Of a stretch of DNA of 22,549 nucleotides, positions 1 to 7,987 are shown one piece after another; position 1 is the stretch's first letter; each line of letters begins with the position of its first letter. Source of the DNA: an uncultured bacterium (lineage in GTDB: Bacteria; Cloacimonadota; Cloacimonadia; Cloacimonadales; Cloacimonadaceae); contig CALDSN010000039.1 of NCBI GenBank assembly GCA_937924555.1, positions 1 through 22,549 on the forward strand, read 5' to 3'. A program made the position numbers and the translations under genes. The notes under the pieces are model-generated. The model made no database searches. It was not told the DNA's origin and worked only from the letters and a program-made list of their open reading frames with translations.

Positions 1-54
1 CGGCATACGAGATCTGATCGTGACTGGAGTTCAAGACGTGTGCTCTTCCGATCT
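1..54. other. Illumina TruSeq adapter (not genomic)
   Basis: This stretch reads as the P7-side TruSeq adapter running into the insert: a partial flow-cell sequence, the six-base index CTGATC (GATCAG on the other strand, which I recall as TruSeq index 9), and the common arm ending in GCTCTTCCGATCT. It carries one extra A compared with the standard arm, at TTCAAGACG. It is the reverse complement of the adapter at the other end. Genomic sequence begins at about 55. Nothing biological should be read from these bases. Confidence 0.97.
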
Positions 55-68
55 CTTGGGCTTCTCAT

Positions 69-653
69 CTATCCTCTCATATTCAATATATATTTACCCA
101 GCACATCATACTCTACATTCACAATGTCTCCGGCTTTAAGGAACTGAAGATTGCTGTTCTCCAGCGTATGTCCAATCAGCGCAATGGAAAAGTATGAGGA
201 TCTAATTTCAGCCAAGGTAAGGCTCACGCCGTTGATGGCAACTGAACCTTGGGGAACAAGTAACTTACGATCTTCGCTGAAAAGTTGAAACCTAAGGTAA
301 TCTGTGGCTTCCACTTTAATTCTTGCAATAACTCTGATACTGCGGTCAACATGTCCCTGCAACCAGTGTCCATCAAGTCTGTCACCAACCTTTAAAGCTC
401 GTTCCAGATTTAACTGAGTGCCGACTCGCCAACTCTTAGCAGTGCTTTTCTCCCAGGTTTCGTGCATTATTTCTACACTGAAGCTTCGCTCCGAAAACTC
501 CAGAACAGTAAGGCATATACCATTGCAGGCAATACTATTGCCTATTCGCAGGTCATCAAAACTCACGGGTCGCTCAATCGAAAGGTGCCTTTTTCCGGAG
601 ACACTACCGATGTGCTGAATCTTGGCAGTTTGCTCTACAATACCTGTGAACAT
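69..653 (-). CDS. ribE: riboflavin synthase, alpha chain
   Basis: Riboflavin synthase converts two 6,7-dimethyl-8-ribityllumazine molecules into riboflavin plus a pyrimidine that is recycled; it is the last step of riboflavin synthesis and is cytosolic. The 194-residue product begins with the family signature MFTGIVEQ. It contains two tandem lumazine-binding barrels, roughly residues 1-90 and 91-190: GNSIACNGICLTV and GHWLQGHVD belong to the first, GSVAINGVSLTL to the second. Length is normal. An upstream TTG at 680 would add nine residues, but the family start at 653 fits better and lies two bases after the recR stop. A GAGGAG lies about 15 bases upstream, which is long, so coupling to recR is likely. 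It is the last gene of ybaB-recR-ribE. Its downstream side is lost to the adapter. No FMN riboswitch precedes it. Confidence 0.95.
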   Translation of the reverse strand: MFTGIVEQTAKIQHIGSVSGKRHLSIERPVSFDDLRIGNSIACNGICLTVLEFSERSFSVEIMHETWEKSTAKSWRVGTQLNLERALKVGDRLDGHWLQGHVDRSIRVIARIKVEATDYLRFQLFSEDRKLLVPQGSVAINGVSLTLAEIRSSYFSIALIGHTLENSNLQFLKAGDIVNVEYDVLGKYILNMRG

Positions 654-655
654 AA

Positions 656-1252
656 CTATACTGTGTATCTCCTCTTCCAAGCATTTGCCAGAGTGTTGCT
701 GCTGCTATACTCCAAATCTCCCCCGAAAGGGATTCCTGTTGATAGCCTGGTGATATTCAACTTTTTGTCTTTGAGTAACTCCCATAGAAAGTGGATTGTA
801 GCTTCACCTTCTGCTGAGGGTTTCAAAGCCAACACTACTTCCTCGGGCTTCAACAGCTCAATTCTCTCTAATAGCTTAGTAGTGTGAATCTGTTCCGGAC
901 CATAACCATCGATGGGGGAAAGGAGATGGTTTAAAACGAAATAGCGTCCACGAAACTCATTCATATTCTCGATTATTTGAATGTCCGAGTTCGACTCCAC
1001 GACACACAAGACAGTGTCAAGCCTATCCGGAGCACTGCAGATGGGGCAGGGATCGCTCTCAGAAAGCATATTGCATCTTGAGCAAGTAGTAAAGCTTTCG
1101 ACAGTGGTTCTAATGGTATCTGAGAGCTGTAAGGCGAAGTGTTTGTCCTGTGCAATTAAAAACCACGCCAGCCGTTGAGCGGTTTTTCGACCGATACCCG
1201 GAAAGCGATTTAGAGCTTGTATCAGTTTCTCAAGGTTATCTGAAAGTATCAT
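656..1252 (-). CDS. recR: recombination mediator protein RecR
   Basis: RecR works with RecO (and RecF) to load RecA on single-stranded gaps during recombinational repair. The 198-residue protein has the family order: a helix-hairpin-helix segment around residues 10-30 (FPGIGRKTAQRLA), a four-cysteine zinc finger (C57, C60, C69, C72), a Toprim domain from about residue 80 (LCVVESNSDI), and the conserved tail GIPFGGDLEYSSSNTLANA. Its ATG shares one base with the TAA of ybaB (TAATG), so translation is probably coupled. ybaB-recR is a very common pair in bacteria, usually following dnaX; dnaX is not beside it here. The identification is secure. Confidence 0.97.
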   Translation of the reverse strand: MILSDNLEKLIQALNRFPGIGRKTAQRLAWFLIAQDKHFALQLSDTIRTTVESFTTCSRCNMLSESDPCPICSAPDRLDTVLCVVESNSDIQIIENMNEFRGRYFVLNHLLSPIDGYGPEQIHTTKLLERIELLKPEEVVLALKPSAEGEATIHFLWELLKDKKLNITRLSTGIPFGGDLEYSSSNTLANAWKRRYTV

Positions 1253-1575
1253 TAGAATAAGCCGGGTATCTTCATTCCACCTGTAAGTTTACCCATGGTT
1301 TCGTTTGATGCATTCGTAACCTCATTTCCCACTTCTTGGATAGCAGCTAGTATTAAATCTTCCAGCATCTCCACATCTTCCGGATCCACTACTTGGGGGT
1401 CTATTTTAAGAGAAATAATCTCATGTTTACCATTCATCTCAACTTTAACCATCCCACCACCGGCTGAAGCTGTAAAGGTTTTATTCTCCAGTTCTTCCTG
1501 GGACTTCATCATCTCCTGCTGCATCTTTTGTGCTTGTTTCATAAGTTGTTGCATGTTTTTTCCACCGGGAAGCAT
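1252..1575 (-). CDS. ybaB: YbaB/EbfC family nucleoid-associated protein
   Basis: Small DNA-binding proteins of this family form dimers and coat the nucleoid; they are nearly always encoded beside recR. The 107-residue product has the family pattern: an N-terminal charged helix (MQQLMKQAQKMQQEM), a central glycine-rich strand (ASAGGGMVKVEMNG), a PEDVEMLEDLILAAI segment, and the C-terminal GGMKIPGLF. An in-frame ATG at 1632 would give 126 residues. The start at 1575 is preferred because AAGGAG lies about seven bases before it and the protein then begins close to the helix, as in homologues. It is the first gene of the leftward ybaB-recR-ribE operon. A TTGACG at 1640-1635 on this strand is a possible -35. 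Confidence 0.95.
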   Translation of the reverse strand: MLPGGKNMQQLMKQAQKMQQEMMKSQEELENKTFTASAGGGMVKVEMNGKHEIISLKIDPQVVDPEDVEMLEDLILAAIQEVGNEVTNASNETMGKLTGGMKIPGLF

Positions 1576-1807
1576 AATGGACTCCTTGTAACGCATATTA
1601 TTGATAACGCCTTTTTGGAGAAGTGGCATCATTTCGTCAAGCAGTTTATCAAGCCTTTACTAATGGAGTATATGAATTGCTGTGCAGAGTCGCGAAGGGT
1701 AAATTTCCTATTGTGTAATCAGATAGACGTTAGAGAGCCGATACAAACAAGAAAAGATATAAAAAAATGTGTTGACATAGATATAGCATATAGCAAGATA
1801 GAGCGCA

Positions 1808-1838
1808 TGACTGACTACTCAGTCACTATCTATATACT
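1808..1838 (+). promoter_or_regulatory. TetR operator overlapping the efflux operon promoter
   Basis: A perfect palindrome, TGACTGACTACTCAGTCA, occupies 1808-1825 (7-bp arms, 4-bp centre). Outer arms AGATAG (1796-1801) and CTATCT (1826-1831) extend the dyad. A plausible sigma-70 promoter overlaps it: CTGACT at 1811-1816, a 16-bp spacer, and TATACT at 1833-1838, so the palindrome covers the -35. The tetR ATG follows at 1864 after GTGAGG. Size and position match autoregulated TetR operators; binding by the adjacent TetR is inference. The rest of the 1576-1863 gap is very A+T-rich (1741-1800 has 14 G+C in 60) and contains a TTGACA at 1772-1777 but no other gene. Confidence 0.7.
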
Positions 1839-1863
1839 ACAAGATAATATAAGTGAGGTTAAC

Positions 1864-2472
1864 ATGAAAGTTAAACGACTGAACAGATCAAACTTGGGTG
1901 ATAAGCGGGAATTAATCATTCAGGCTGCAGTGAAGGTCTTTGCCCGCAGTGGTTTCAGTGCTGCAACTGTTAATGAAGTGGCATCCGAAGCAGGCATAGC
2001 CAATGGTACGGTATATTTATACTTTAACACAAAGACAGAGCTCTTCATTCAAACCATCAAGTCCGTTATAAAAAGTAAACTAAGCCAGATAAGGGAGATG
2101 GTGGATACTATCACAGACCCTGTAGCTCGTATAAAACGGTTTATAGAGCTACATACAGAATTGATTACACAAAACAAAGATGTTGCTAGAATGATGATTA
2201 TTGAATGGAGAAAAAGCGAAGACTTCTGTCAGCAGAATCCTGATTATAACCCTTTAAACGAGTATATCAACTATCTAAATGATTTGTGTAAGCATGCGAT
2301 AGAGACTGGGAAGCTAAGAAGTGTTAAACCAAGCACTCTATCTTACATGATTCTTGGTACTATGGATGTTGTACTTACTCAATGGCTGACGGGTAGAGTA
2401 GAGATTGATTTGAATGGAATGACAGAAGAAGTGTACCAGATTCTGGGGTATGGCTTATTAGTGGAGAGATAA
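1864..2472 (+). CDS. TetR/AcrR family repressor of the efflux operon
   Basis: A 202-residue one-component regulator. An N-terminal TetR DNA-binding domain fills residues 12-60, with the helix-turn-helix at about 36-56 (TVNEVASEAGIANGTVYLYF). The remainder is a helical ligand/dimer domain that I cannot assign to a ligand. The reading frame is open far upstream, but the ATG at 1864 is chosen because GTGAGG lies five bases before it and the DNA-binding domain starts just after. It is the first gene of the efflux operon, and its TAA overlaps the next ATG by one base. With a perfect palindrome over its own promoter, the likely role is autorepression and control of the pump genes, relieved by a pump substrate. 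The gene is markedly A+T-rich (2161-2220 has 18 G+C in 60). Confidence 0.93.
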   Translation: MKVKRLNRSNLGDKRELIIQAAVKVFARSGFSAATVNEVASEAGIANGTVYLYFNTKTELFIQTIKSVIKSKLSQIREMVDTITDPVARIKRFIELHTELITQNKDVARMMIIEWRKSEDFCQQNPDYNPLNEYINYLNDLCKHAIETGKLRSVKPSTLSYMILGTMDVVLTQWLTGRVEIDLNGMTEEVYQILGYGLLVER

Positions 2473-3863
2473 TGAGAAAATTAGTCTTAATCTTAGTTGT
2501 CCTAAGCGCTTTAGGATACTCATACGCTGTACCATTAAGTTTAGCTGATTGCCGAAGAATGGCTTTACAAAGTGCGGAAAGTATATCTATTGCAGAGCTT
2601 AACTGCAACAGTAGTGCTGCATTAAAGAAAGCGACATTCACCGCCTTTTTGCCCTCTCTGAATGCTTTGGGATCATACATGCACAGTGGCAAAGAGATTG
2701 AATATAAAGAGGATCTGAATCTACAGCAATTGCTTGGGGGGATGGCACAAGCGAATCCGGCTGTAACTTCAGACCCTTTCTACCAAACATTGGTAGCACT
2801 TTACCAACAGGGTCTAATCTCAGATGAGATAGATCTGAAAATTGGTGATAGAGATAATTGGGTTCTTGGTGTGGAATTGGTGCAGCCCATCTTCACAGGA
2901 GGCAAGATACTGCAACAGTATAAGATAGCAAAGTGCTCTGAAGCTTTAACTAAAGAGATGCTTCAACGTGAGAAAAGTGAATTACTTCTCAAAGTTGATG
3001 AAGCATACTGGCGAGTAATCTCTCTACAACAAAAAGTCAAGCTTGCTGACAGCTACCTTTCCTTAGTGCAGAAACATGTAGAGGACTTGAACAACGCATA
3101 TGCCGAAGGTATTGTAACACAAAATGAGTTACTCAAGGCACAGGTGAAGCTTGGGGAAGCGAAGCTAAGTACTTTACAAGCTGGGAATGGATACAAATTG
3201 GCACTTATGGCTCTTAATCAGGTCATCGGCTTGGAACCGGATACTTCAACTGAACTCGTCCCACAACAAGAGGATGATGTTGAATGCCCTGCTGTCTCTC
3301 TGGATACAGTGTTGGAAACCCGTCCCGATTACCAAATGTTAAAGCGGCAGAAGGACATTAACCAATCTCTGCACAAGATTGCTATCTCCAAATATTACCC
3401 AAACATCGTGTTCCAAGGTTCCGCACATAGTTTGAAACCGAATATATACAACAGCATGGAAGATGAGTTTGGTTCAAGCTGGCAAATCGGAATATTGGCT
3501 CAAATGGAGCTGTTCCACTTTGGTGAAAGGATGCAGGAAGCAAGAGTAACTCGCAATAATGTAAAGATTAGCGAATTGAAGCTTCAGGAAGCCAAAGAAC
3601 TGATAAACTTGCAGATAAGCAGTTTCAGAAACCAGTTTACTGAAGCTGAAGCTAAGTTGGAGATTGCAGAAAACTCTCTGGAACAAGCCGAAGAAAACCT
3701 ACGAGTATGCCAATCCCGCTTTGATGAAGGAATGTTACGCAGCAGCGATTTACTTGAAGCACAGAGCTTATGGCAAAAGTCTTACAGCGATAAAATCGAT
3801 GCCCGCATGGAACTGAATACCAAACACAGCCAATACCTAAAAGCAATTGACGCACTACAATAA
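2472..3863 (+). CDS. TolC-like outer membrane efflux protein
   Basis: Outer membrane factor of a tripartite pump: trimers form a barrel in the outer membrane and an alpha-helical tunnel in the periplasm. The 463-residue product starts with a signal peptide (MRKLVLILVVLSALGYSYA, cleavage probably before VPLSL). It then has the LADCRRMALQ opening typical of OEP-family proteins and long amphipathic helices in two repeats (roughly residues 20-235 and 260-460), with YAEGIVTQNELLKA and FDEGMLRSSDLLEAQ as the paired hairpin motifs. Its ATG overlaps the tetR stop (TAATG), and the adaptor follows seven bases after its TAA. Length is normal. It is the outer part of the pump formed with the next two genes. 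Confidence 0.93.
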   Translation: MRKLVLILVVLSALGYSYAVPLSLADCRRMALQSAESISIAELNCNSSAALKKATFTAFLPSLNALGSYMHSGKEIEYKEDLNLQQLLGGMAQANPAVTSDPFYQTLVALYQQGLISDEIDLKIGDRDNWVLGVELVQPIFTGGKILQQYKIAKCSEALTKEMLQREKSELLLKVDEAYWRVISLQQKVKLADSYLSLVQKHVEDLNNAYAEGIVTQNELLKAQVKLGEAKLSTLQAGNGYKLALMALNQVIGLEPDTSTELVPQQEDDVECPAVSLDTVLETRPDYQMLKRQKDINQSLHKIAISKYYPNIVFQGSAHSLKPNIYNSMEDEFGSSWQIGILAQMELFHFGERMQEARVTRNNVKISELKLQEAKELINLQISSFRNQFTEAEAKLEIAENSLEQAEENLRVCQSRFDEGMLRSSDLLEAQSLWQKSYSDKIDARMELNTKHSQYLKAIDALQ

Positions 3864-3870
3864 GGATACA

Positions 3871-4896
3871 ATGATGAAGAAAATATACATACTACTTACA
3901 GTCACATTACTTGTTGCCGGATGCAGCAAGCACACTACCACCGCCGAACCAAAACAAAGCATAAATGTTAATACCACGGAAGCTCGAGACACCACATACA
4001 TTCCAGTTCTTGAATACACCGGAACCCTTACAGCCAACAAAGAAGCCAATCTTGGCAGCATTGTCCCCGGCAGGGTTGAACGCATTCTTATCCCTGAGGG
4101 TGGATATGTGGCAGAGGGAGCATTAATAGTGGAAATGGCAGATGAATTGATGGTGCAAACCAAGATTGAATACCAAACCCTTGAAAAGGACATGCATAGA
4201 ATGGATGCTCTCCTGGCAAAGAATACGGTTTCCAGACAAGAGTATGATCATGTTCAGGCAAAGTATGAAGCTGCCAAAGCAAAATACTCCATGCTTAAGA
4301 AAAATACTGAGATCAGAGCACCATTCTCCGGCACAGTGGTTAAACACTGTGTGAAGCAAGGAGAGAACTACAATTTCCTCCCAAATATCAGCCCCGGATA
4401 CTCCATGAACAGCGGAATCGTCAGTCTCATGCAACTCAATCCTCTGTTGGTCAAAGTGGATGTAAATGAGCAACATCTGCAGAGAATAAAACTAGGTCAA
4501 AGCGTGGATATCTCTCTCACCATGCTGAACATCAACACACATGGCAAGGTGACCAAGATTATGCCCATCCTTTCTCAAACAACACGCACTGCTACCGTTG
4601 AAATAAGCATCGCCAATCCCGGCAATCTCAAGCCCGGTATGTTTTGTAAAGCGTCCTTCAAGCTACCGGCCGTCAATGCAGTTGCAATACCCAGAGAGTG
4701 TCTAATCCGTACACCGGGCACAGCTGAAACCTACGTATTCTCTATCAGCGAATCTGTTGCCACCAAGAAAGCCGTCAACGTGCTGGGTGAAACCCCTTCT
4801 GCATACATAGTTTCTGGCATAGACAAAACTGAAGCTCTGGTTACTGATGGTAAGGGCAAGCTAAGCACCGGCACGAAAGTTAAAGTGATGGGCTAA
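3871..4896 (+). CDS. RND efflux periplasmic adaptor (HlyD/AcrA family) lipoprotein
   Basis: Membrane fusion protein bridging the inner membrane pump and the outer membrane factor. The 341-residue product has a lipoprotein signal with the lipobox LVAG before Cys18, so it should be tethered by lipid. After it come the barrel/lipoyl half (EANLGSIVPGRVERILIPEG), a short coiled-coil hairpin (about residues 90-145, including VSRQEYDHVQAKYEAAKAKY), the second lipoyl half (IRAPFSGTVVKHCVKQGE), and beta-barrel and membrane-proximal domains. Two adjacent ATGs (3871 and 3874) follow AAGGA; an open frame back to 3847 overlaps the preceding gene and lacks a signal, so it is not used. It sits between its expected partners. 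Confidence 0.93.
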   Translation: MMKKIYILLTVTLLVAGCSKHTTTAEPKQSINVNTTEARDTTYIPVLEYTGTLTANKEANLGSIVPGRVERILIPEGGYVAEGALIVEMADELMVQTKIEYQTLEKDMHRMDALLAKNTVSRQEYDHVQAKYEAAKAKYSMLKKNTEIRAPFSGTVVKHCVKQGENYNFLPNISPGYSMNSGIVSLMQLNPLLVKVDVNEQHLQRIKLGQSVDISLTMLNINTHGKVTKIMPILSQTTRTATVEISIANPGNLKPGMFCKASFKLPAVNAVAIPRECLIRTPGTAETYVFSISESVATKKAVNVLGETPSAYIVSGIDKTEALVTDGKGKLSTGTKVKVMG

Positions 4897-4900
4897 CACT

Positions 4901-7900
4901 ATGCGTTTCACCGAAATTGCCGTTGACAATCCTGTCATGACCATCATGGCATTCGTCGCCATCTTCATCTTCGGCATTGTAGCCGTTACGATGATACCCA
5001 AAGACGTTCTGCCCGAAATAGAAATGCCTACTTTAACCATCATCACCGTTTACCCCGGTGCGAATGCTAATGAAGTTGAATCTCAGGTTACCGATAAACT
5101 GGAAGGTATCTTAGCAGGTACTTCTTCTTTGAAGTCTATAAAATCCATCTCCAGAGAGAACGTATCCATAGTAACCATGCAGTTCAATTGGGGCACTGAT
5201 CTCAACGATGCCTCAAACTCGGTGCGTGACCTTATGGAACTGGTAAAAAAGGATTTGCCAAGTGATGCCAGAAACCCCATGATCATGAAAATAACCAGTT
5301 CCATGCTTCCCGTTGTCTTCTATAGTATTGAGGCTGAAGAGAGCTATAACGGTTTGGATAAACTTGTGGAAGATAGGATATCCAGCCCTATTAAAAAGGT
5401 TTCGGGCGTAGGTACAACCTTTGTTTTGGGTCAACCTGAGCGTGAGATCAAAGTGGAATGTGATCCATTCCAGCTTTCTGCATATCATCTCAGCATTACC
5501 CAGCTCTCGCAAGCTCTTGCCACCCAAAATGTATCCATTCCCGCCGGAAACATGAAGCTGGGCAACAGCTCATTGGCAGTAAGAGTCCCTGCAGAATTCA
5601 CGAATGTGGACGACATTGCCAACACTCCCATCATCAGCATCAACAATCAAGTGATAAGAGTTCGTGATGTTGCCACAATTACCGACGGCTTCAAAGAACA
5701 AGAGGAGTATCTTCATTCCTCCGGTAAGCAAGCGGTGTTAATGATGGTGCAAAAGCAATCAGGTGCCAACACTCTCCAAGTTGCCAAGGCAGTTGGCAAG
5801 GAGATATCTAAGATTAGAGGCACTCTCCCCGCAGATGTTAAGATTAAAGAGGTGATAAACTCCTCGGAATTGGTCTCCGAATCCATCAAGAACCTAAGCT
5901 GGACTATATTCTACGCCGCTATCTTTGTCATTCTGGTGGTCCTCTTTTTCCTGCGTGAACTACGCAGCAGCGTGATAATCATCCTCACCATACCGTTTTC
6001 CTTAATCATCGCATTCGTGTATATGTTCATTGCCAAATTCAGCATCAACATCTTTTCGCTGATGTCCTTAGCCATCGCTATCGGCATGGTTGTAGATAAC
6101 GCCATTGTGGTATTGGAGAACATCACACGGCACATGGCAAAAGGCAGCAAACCACGTGAAGCGGCAATCTTTGGCGCATCCGAGATGCAAGTAGCGATTG
6201 CCGGTTCCACTCTCACTACTGTAGTTGTTTTCATCCCCATGATTTTCATGGGGGGGCTGGTGGGCATCCTATTCAAGCAGCTTGCTATCCTTGTTTCCAT
6301 CACCTTGCTTGCCTCATTGGTTACTGCTCTATCGCTTACCCCCATGCTAAGTTCGCGTTGGTTGGGAAAGCAAAAGACCAGGAAACCCGGCAGGTTCTTC
6401 ACGCTCAGCGAGAAGTGTTTCACTTGGACAGAGCATAAGTATGTTCAGCTTCTTTCCTACGCCATCAAGCGTAGAAAACGCTTTATCATAGGTGCCATCA
6501 GCTTGCTTGTGCTTTCGCTTGCAATGGTGTTATTCATCGGCACAGACTATATTCCCGCCATGGACGCAGGAGATTTGAATGCAGTTATCGAACTCGATAA
6601 TGACGTTAGTGCAGAGCAAACAGCTCGTGTGGCTGCCAAAGTGGAAGAGATATTCCTCAAGGAAGTCCCCGAACTTCGTAGTATGTACTCTGTTACCGGA
6701 CAAACGGAAAGCGGACTCTTAAGCACTATGGGCTTCAAGGAAGGCAGAAATGTAAGCACCATCGGCACCAAGCTGGTTCTTCCGGACAAACGCAAACGCT
6801 CTGCTAAGGAGCTTGAAGCAGTTATCAGAGCCAAATTGGAGAAAATACCGGAGATAAGCAAATTCCGCGTGGTAGGCGGAAGCTTACTCCAGAGTGCCAT
6901 GTTTGCCAATTCCAAACCTGTGGAGATTAAGGTCTCAGGCAAGGATATGGCTCAACTTGCGGCTGTATCATCCTCTCTATACAATGCCCTTGCCCAAAAC
7001 CCAAATCTGGTTAATCTGGAAAGCAGCCTGGACAAAGGCATCCCAGAACTACAGATCATCATCGACAAGCAAAAGGCATCCGCAGTGGGCGTAAATCCCG
7101 CTTTGGCTGCCATAGGAATCCGCCAATCTCTCTATGGAGTGAATAGCACACAGTATAAGGATAGCGGAGATGAGTATGACATCCGCATTCGCCTTAGCGA
7201 AGCCTACCGAAATGACGCAAATGCCCTCAGCGTTATCCCTGTTAATTCCCTTGATGGCAATGTGCTTCCTCTAGGCTCAATCGCTCAGTTCAAAATGGGT
7301 TCCGGCTACACAAAGATAGAGCATGATGCACAGCAAAGGACGCTTTATCTAAGCGCAGAACTGAAGGACATCTCCCTTGGCAAAGCGATCAAATGGGTGA
7401 AAACAACCCTTGCTCAACAGGATATACCCGCAGGAGTGGATGTGCGCTTAGCCGGACAGTATGAAGACCAGCAGAGTTCCTTCCGCAGCCTTATACTTAT
7501 GTTTCTGCTTGGCTGCACCCTCGTTTATATGGTGATGGCATCCATCTTTGGCAGCTACAGAGACCCCATGATTATCATGTTCGCTATTCCCTTGGCACTA
7601 ATCGGGGTAATCTGGGCGTTCTTCGTAAGTGGCATCAGTCTCAGCGTGATAACCTTCATCGGTATCGTGATGCTGCTCGGCATCGTCGTTAATAATGGCA
7701 TCGTGTTGATAGACTACACCCATCTGCTGCGAAAAAGAGGCGAGAGCCTGCATCAAGCTGTGGTCAATGCCGGAAAATCCCGCTTACGTCCCGTATTGAT
7801 GACTGCATTCACCACCATTTTTGGCATGATCCCCATGGCATATTCTCATGGCATGGGCTCAGAAATCTGGAGTCCTTTGGGCATCACTTGCATTGGCGGT

Positions 7901-7987
7901 TTACTTGTATCAACCGTCATCACCCTTGTATTGGTGCCCGTAATCTACACCTCTATGCACAAACATGAAAGCGAGGTAAACGCATGA
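4901..7987 (+). CDS. RND family inner membrane efflux pump (AcrB/HAE1-like)
   Basis: Trimeric proton-motive-force-driven exporter moving substrates from the periplasm or inner membrane to the outer membrane channel. The 1028-residue length and repeated architecture are complete: TM1 near residues 13-31, a large periplasmic porter/docking loop, TM2-6, then TM7 and a second loop, then TM8-12. The opening FTEIAVDNPVMTIM and the TM4 helix GMVVDNAIVVLENI are typical of hydrophobe/amphiphile exporters. The residues at the positions of AcrB D407, D408 and K940 are D399, N400 and N931, so the canonical Asp-Asp-Lys relay is not intact. Substrate cannot be read from sequence. It follows the adaptor by four bases, and its stop overlaps the next start (ATGA). 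Confidence 0.93.
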   Translation: MRFTEIAVDNPVMTIMAFVAIFIFGIVAVTMIPKDVLPEIEMPTLTIITVYPGANANEVESQVTDKLEGILAGTSSLKSIKSISRENVSIVTMQFNWGTDLNDASNSVRDLMELVKKDLPSDARNPMIMKITSSMLPVVFYSIEAEESYNGLDKLVEDRISSPIKKVSGVGTTFVLGQPEREIKVECDPFQLSAYHLSITQLSQALATQNVSIPAGNMKLGNSSLAVRVPAEFTNVDDIANTPIISINNQVIRVRDVATITDGFKEQEEYLHSSGKQAVLMMVQKQSGANTLQVAKAVGKEISKIRGTLPADVKIKEVINSSELVSESIKNLSWTIFYAAIFVILVVLFFLRELRSSVIIILTIPFSLIIAFVYMFIAKFSINIFSLMSLAIAIGMVVDNAIVVLENITRHMAKGSKPREAAIFGASEMQVAIAGSTLTTVVVFIPMIFMGGLVGILFKQLAILVSITLLASLVTALSLTPMLSSRWLGKQKTRKPGRFFTLSEKCFTWTEHKYVQLLSYAIKRRKRFIIGAISLLVLSLAMVLFIGTDYIPAMDAGDLNAVIELDNDVSAEQTARVAAKVEEIFLKEVPELRSMYSVTGQTESGLLSTMGFKEGRNVSTIGTKLVLPDKRKRSAKELEAVIRAKLEKIPEISKFRVVGGSLLQSAMFANSKPVEIKVSGKDMAQLAAVSSSLYNALAQNPNLVNLESSLDKGIPELQIIIDKQKASAVGVNPALAAIGIRQSLYGVNSTQYKDSGDEYDIRIRLSEAYRNDANALSVIPVNSLDGNVLPLGSIAQFKMGSGYTKIEHDAQQRTLYLSAELKDISLGKAIKWVKTTLAQQDIPAGVDVRLAGQYEDQQSSFRSLILMFLLGCTLVYMVMASIFGSYRDPMIIMFAIPLALIGVIWAFFVSGISLSVITFIGIVMLLGIVVNNGIVLIDYTHLLRKRGESLHQAVVNAGKSRLRPVLMTAFTTIFGMIPMAYSHGMGSEIWSPLGITCIGGLLVSTVITLVLVPVIYTSMHKHESEVNA

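Noticed and set aside
69..653. FMN riboswitch for ribE
   Set aside because: The gene is inside an operon two bases after recR, and there is no leader to hold one.
462..887. 141-residue plus-strand frame opposite ribE and recR
   Set aside because: It is antisense to two secure genes and lacks a ribosome site and any recognisable domain. The long frames opposite thrS, zntA and kdsD are rejected for the same reason.
1576..1632. N-terminal extension of YbaB
   Set aside because: The 19 extra residues lack homology in style, and a good ribosome site precedes the internal ATG at 1575.
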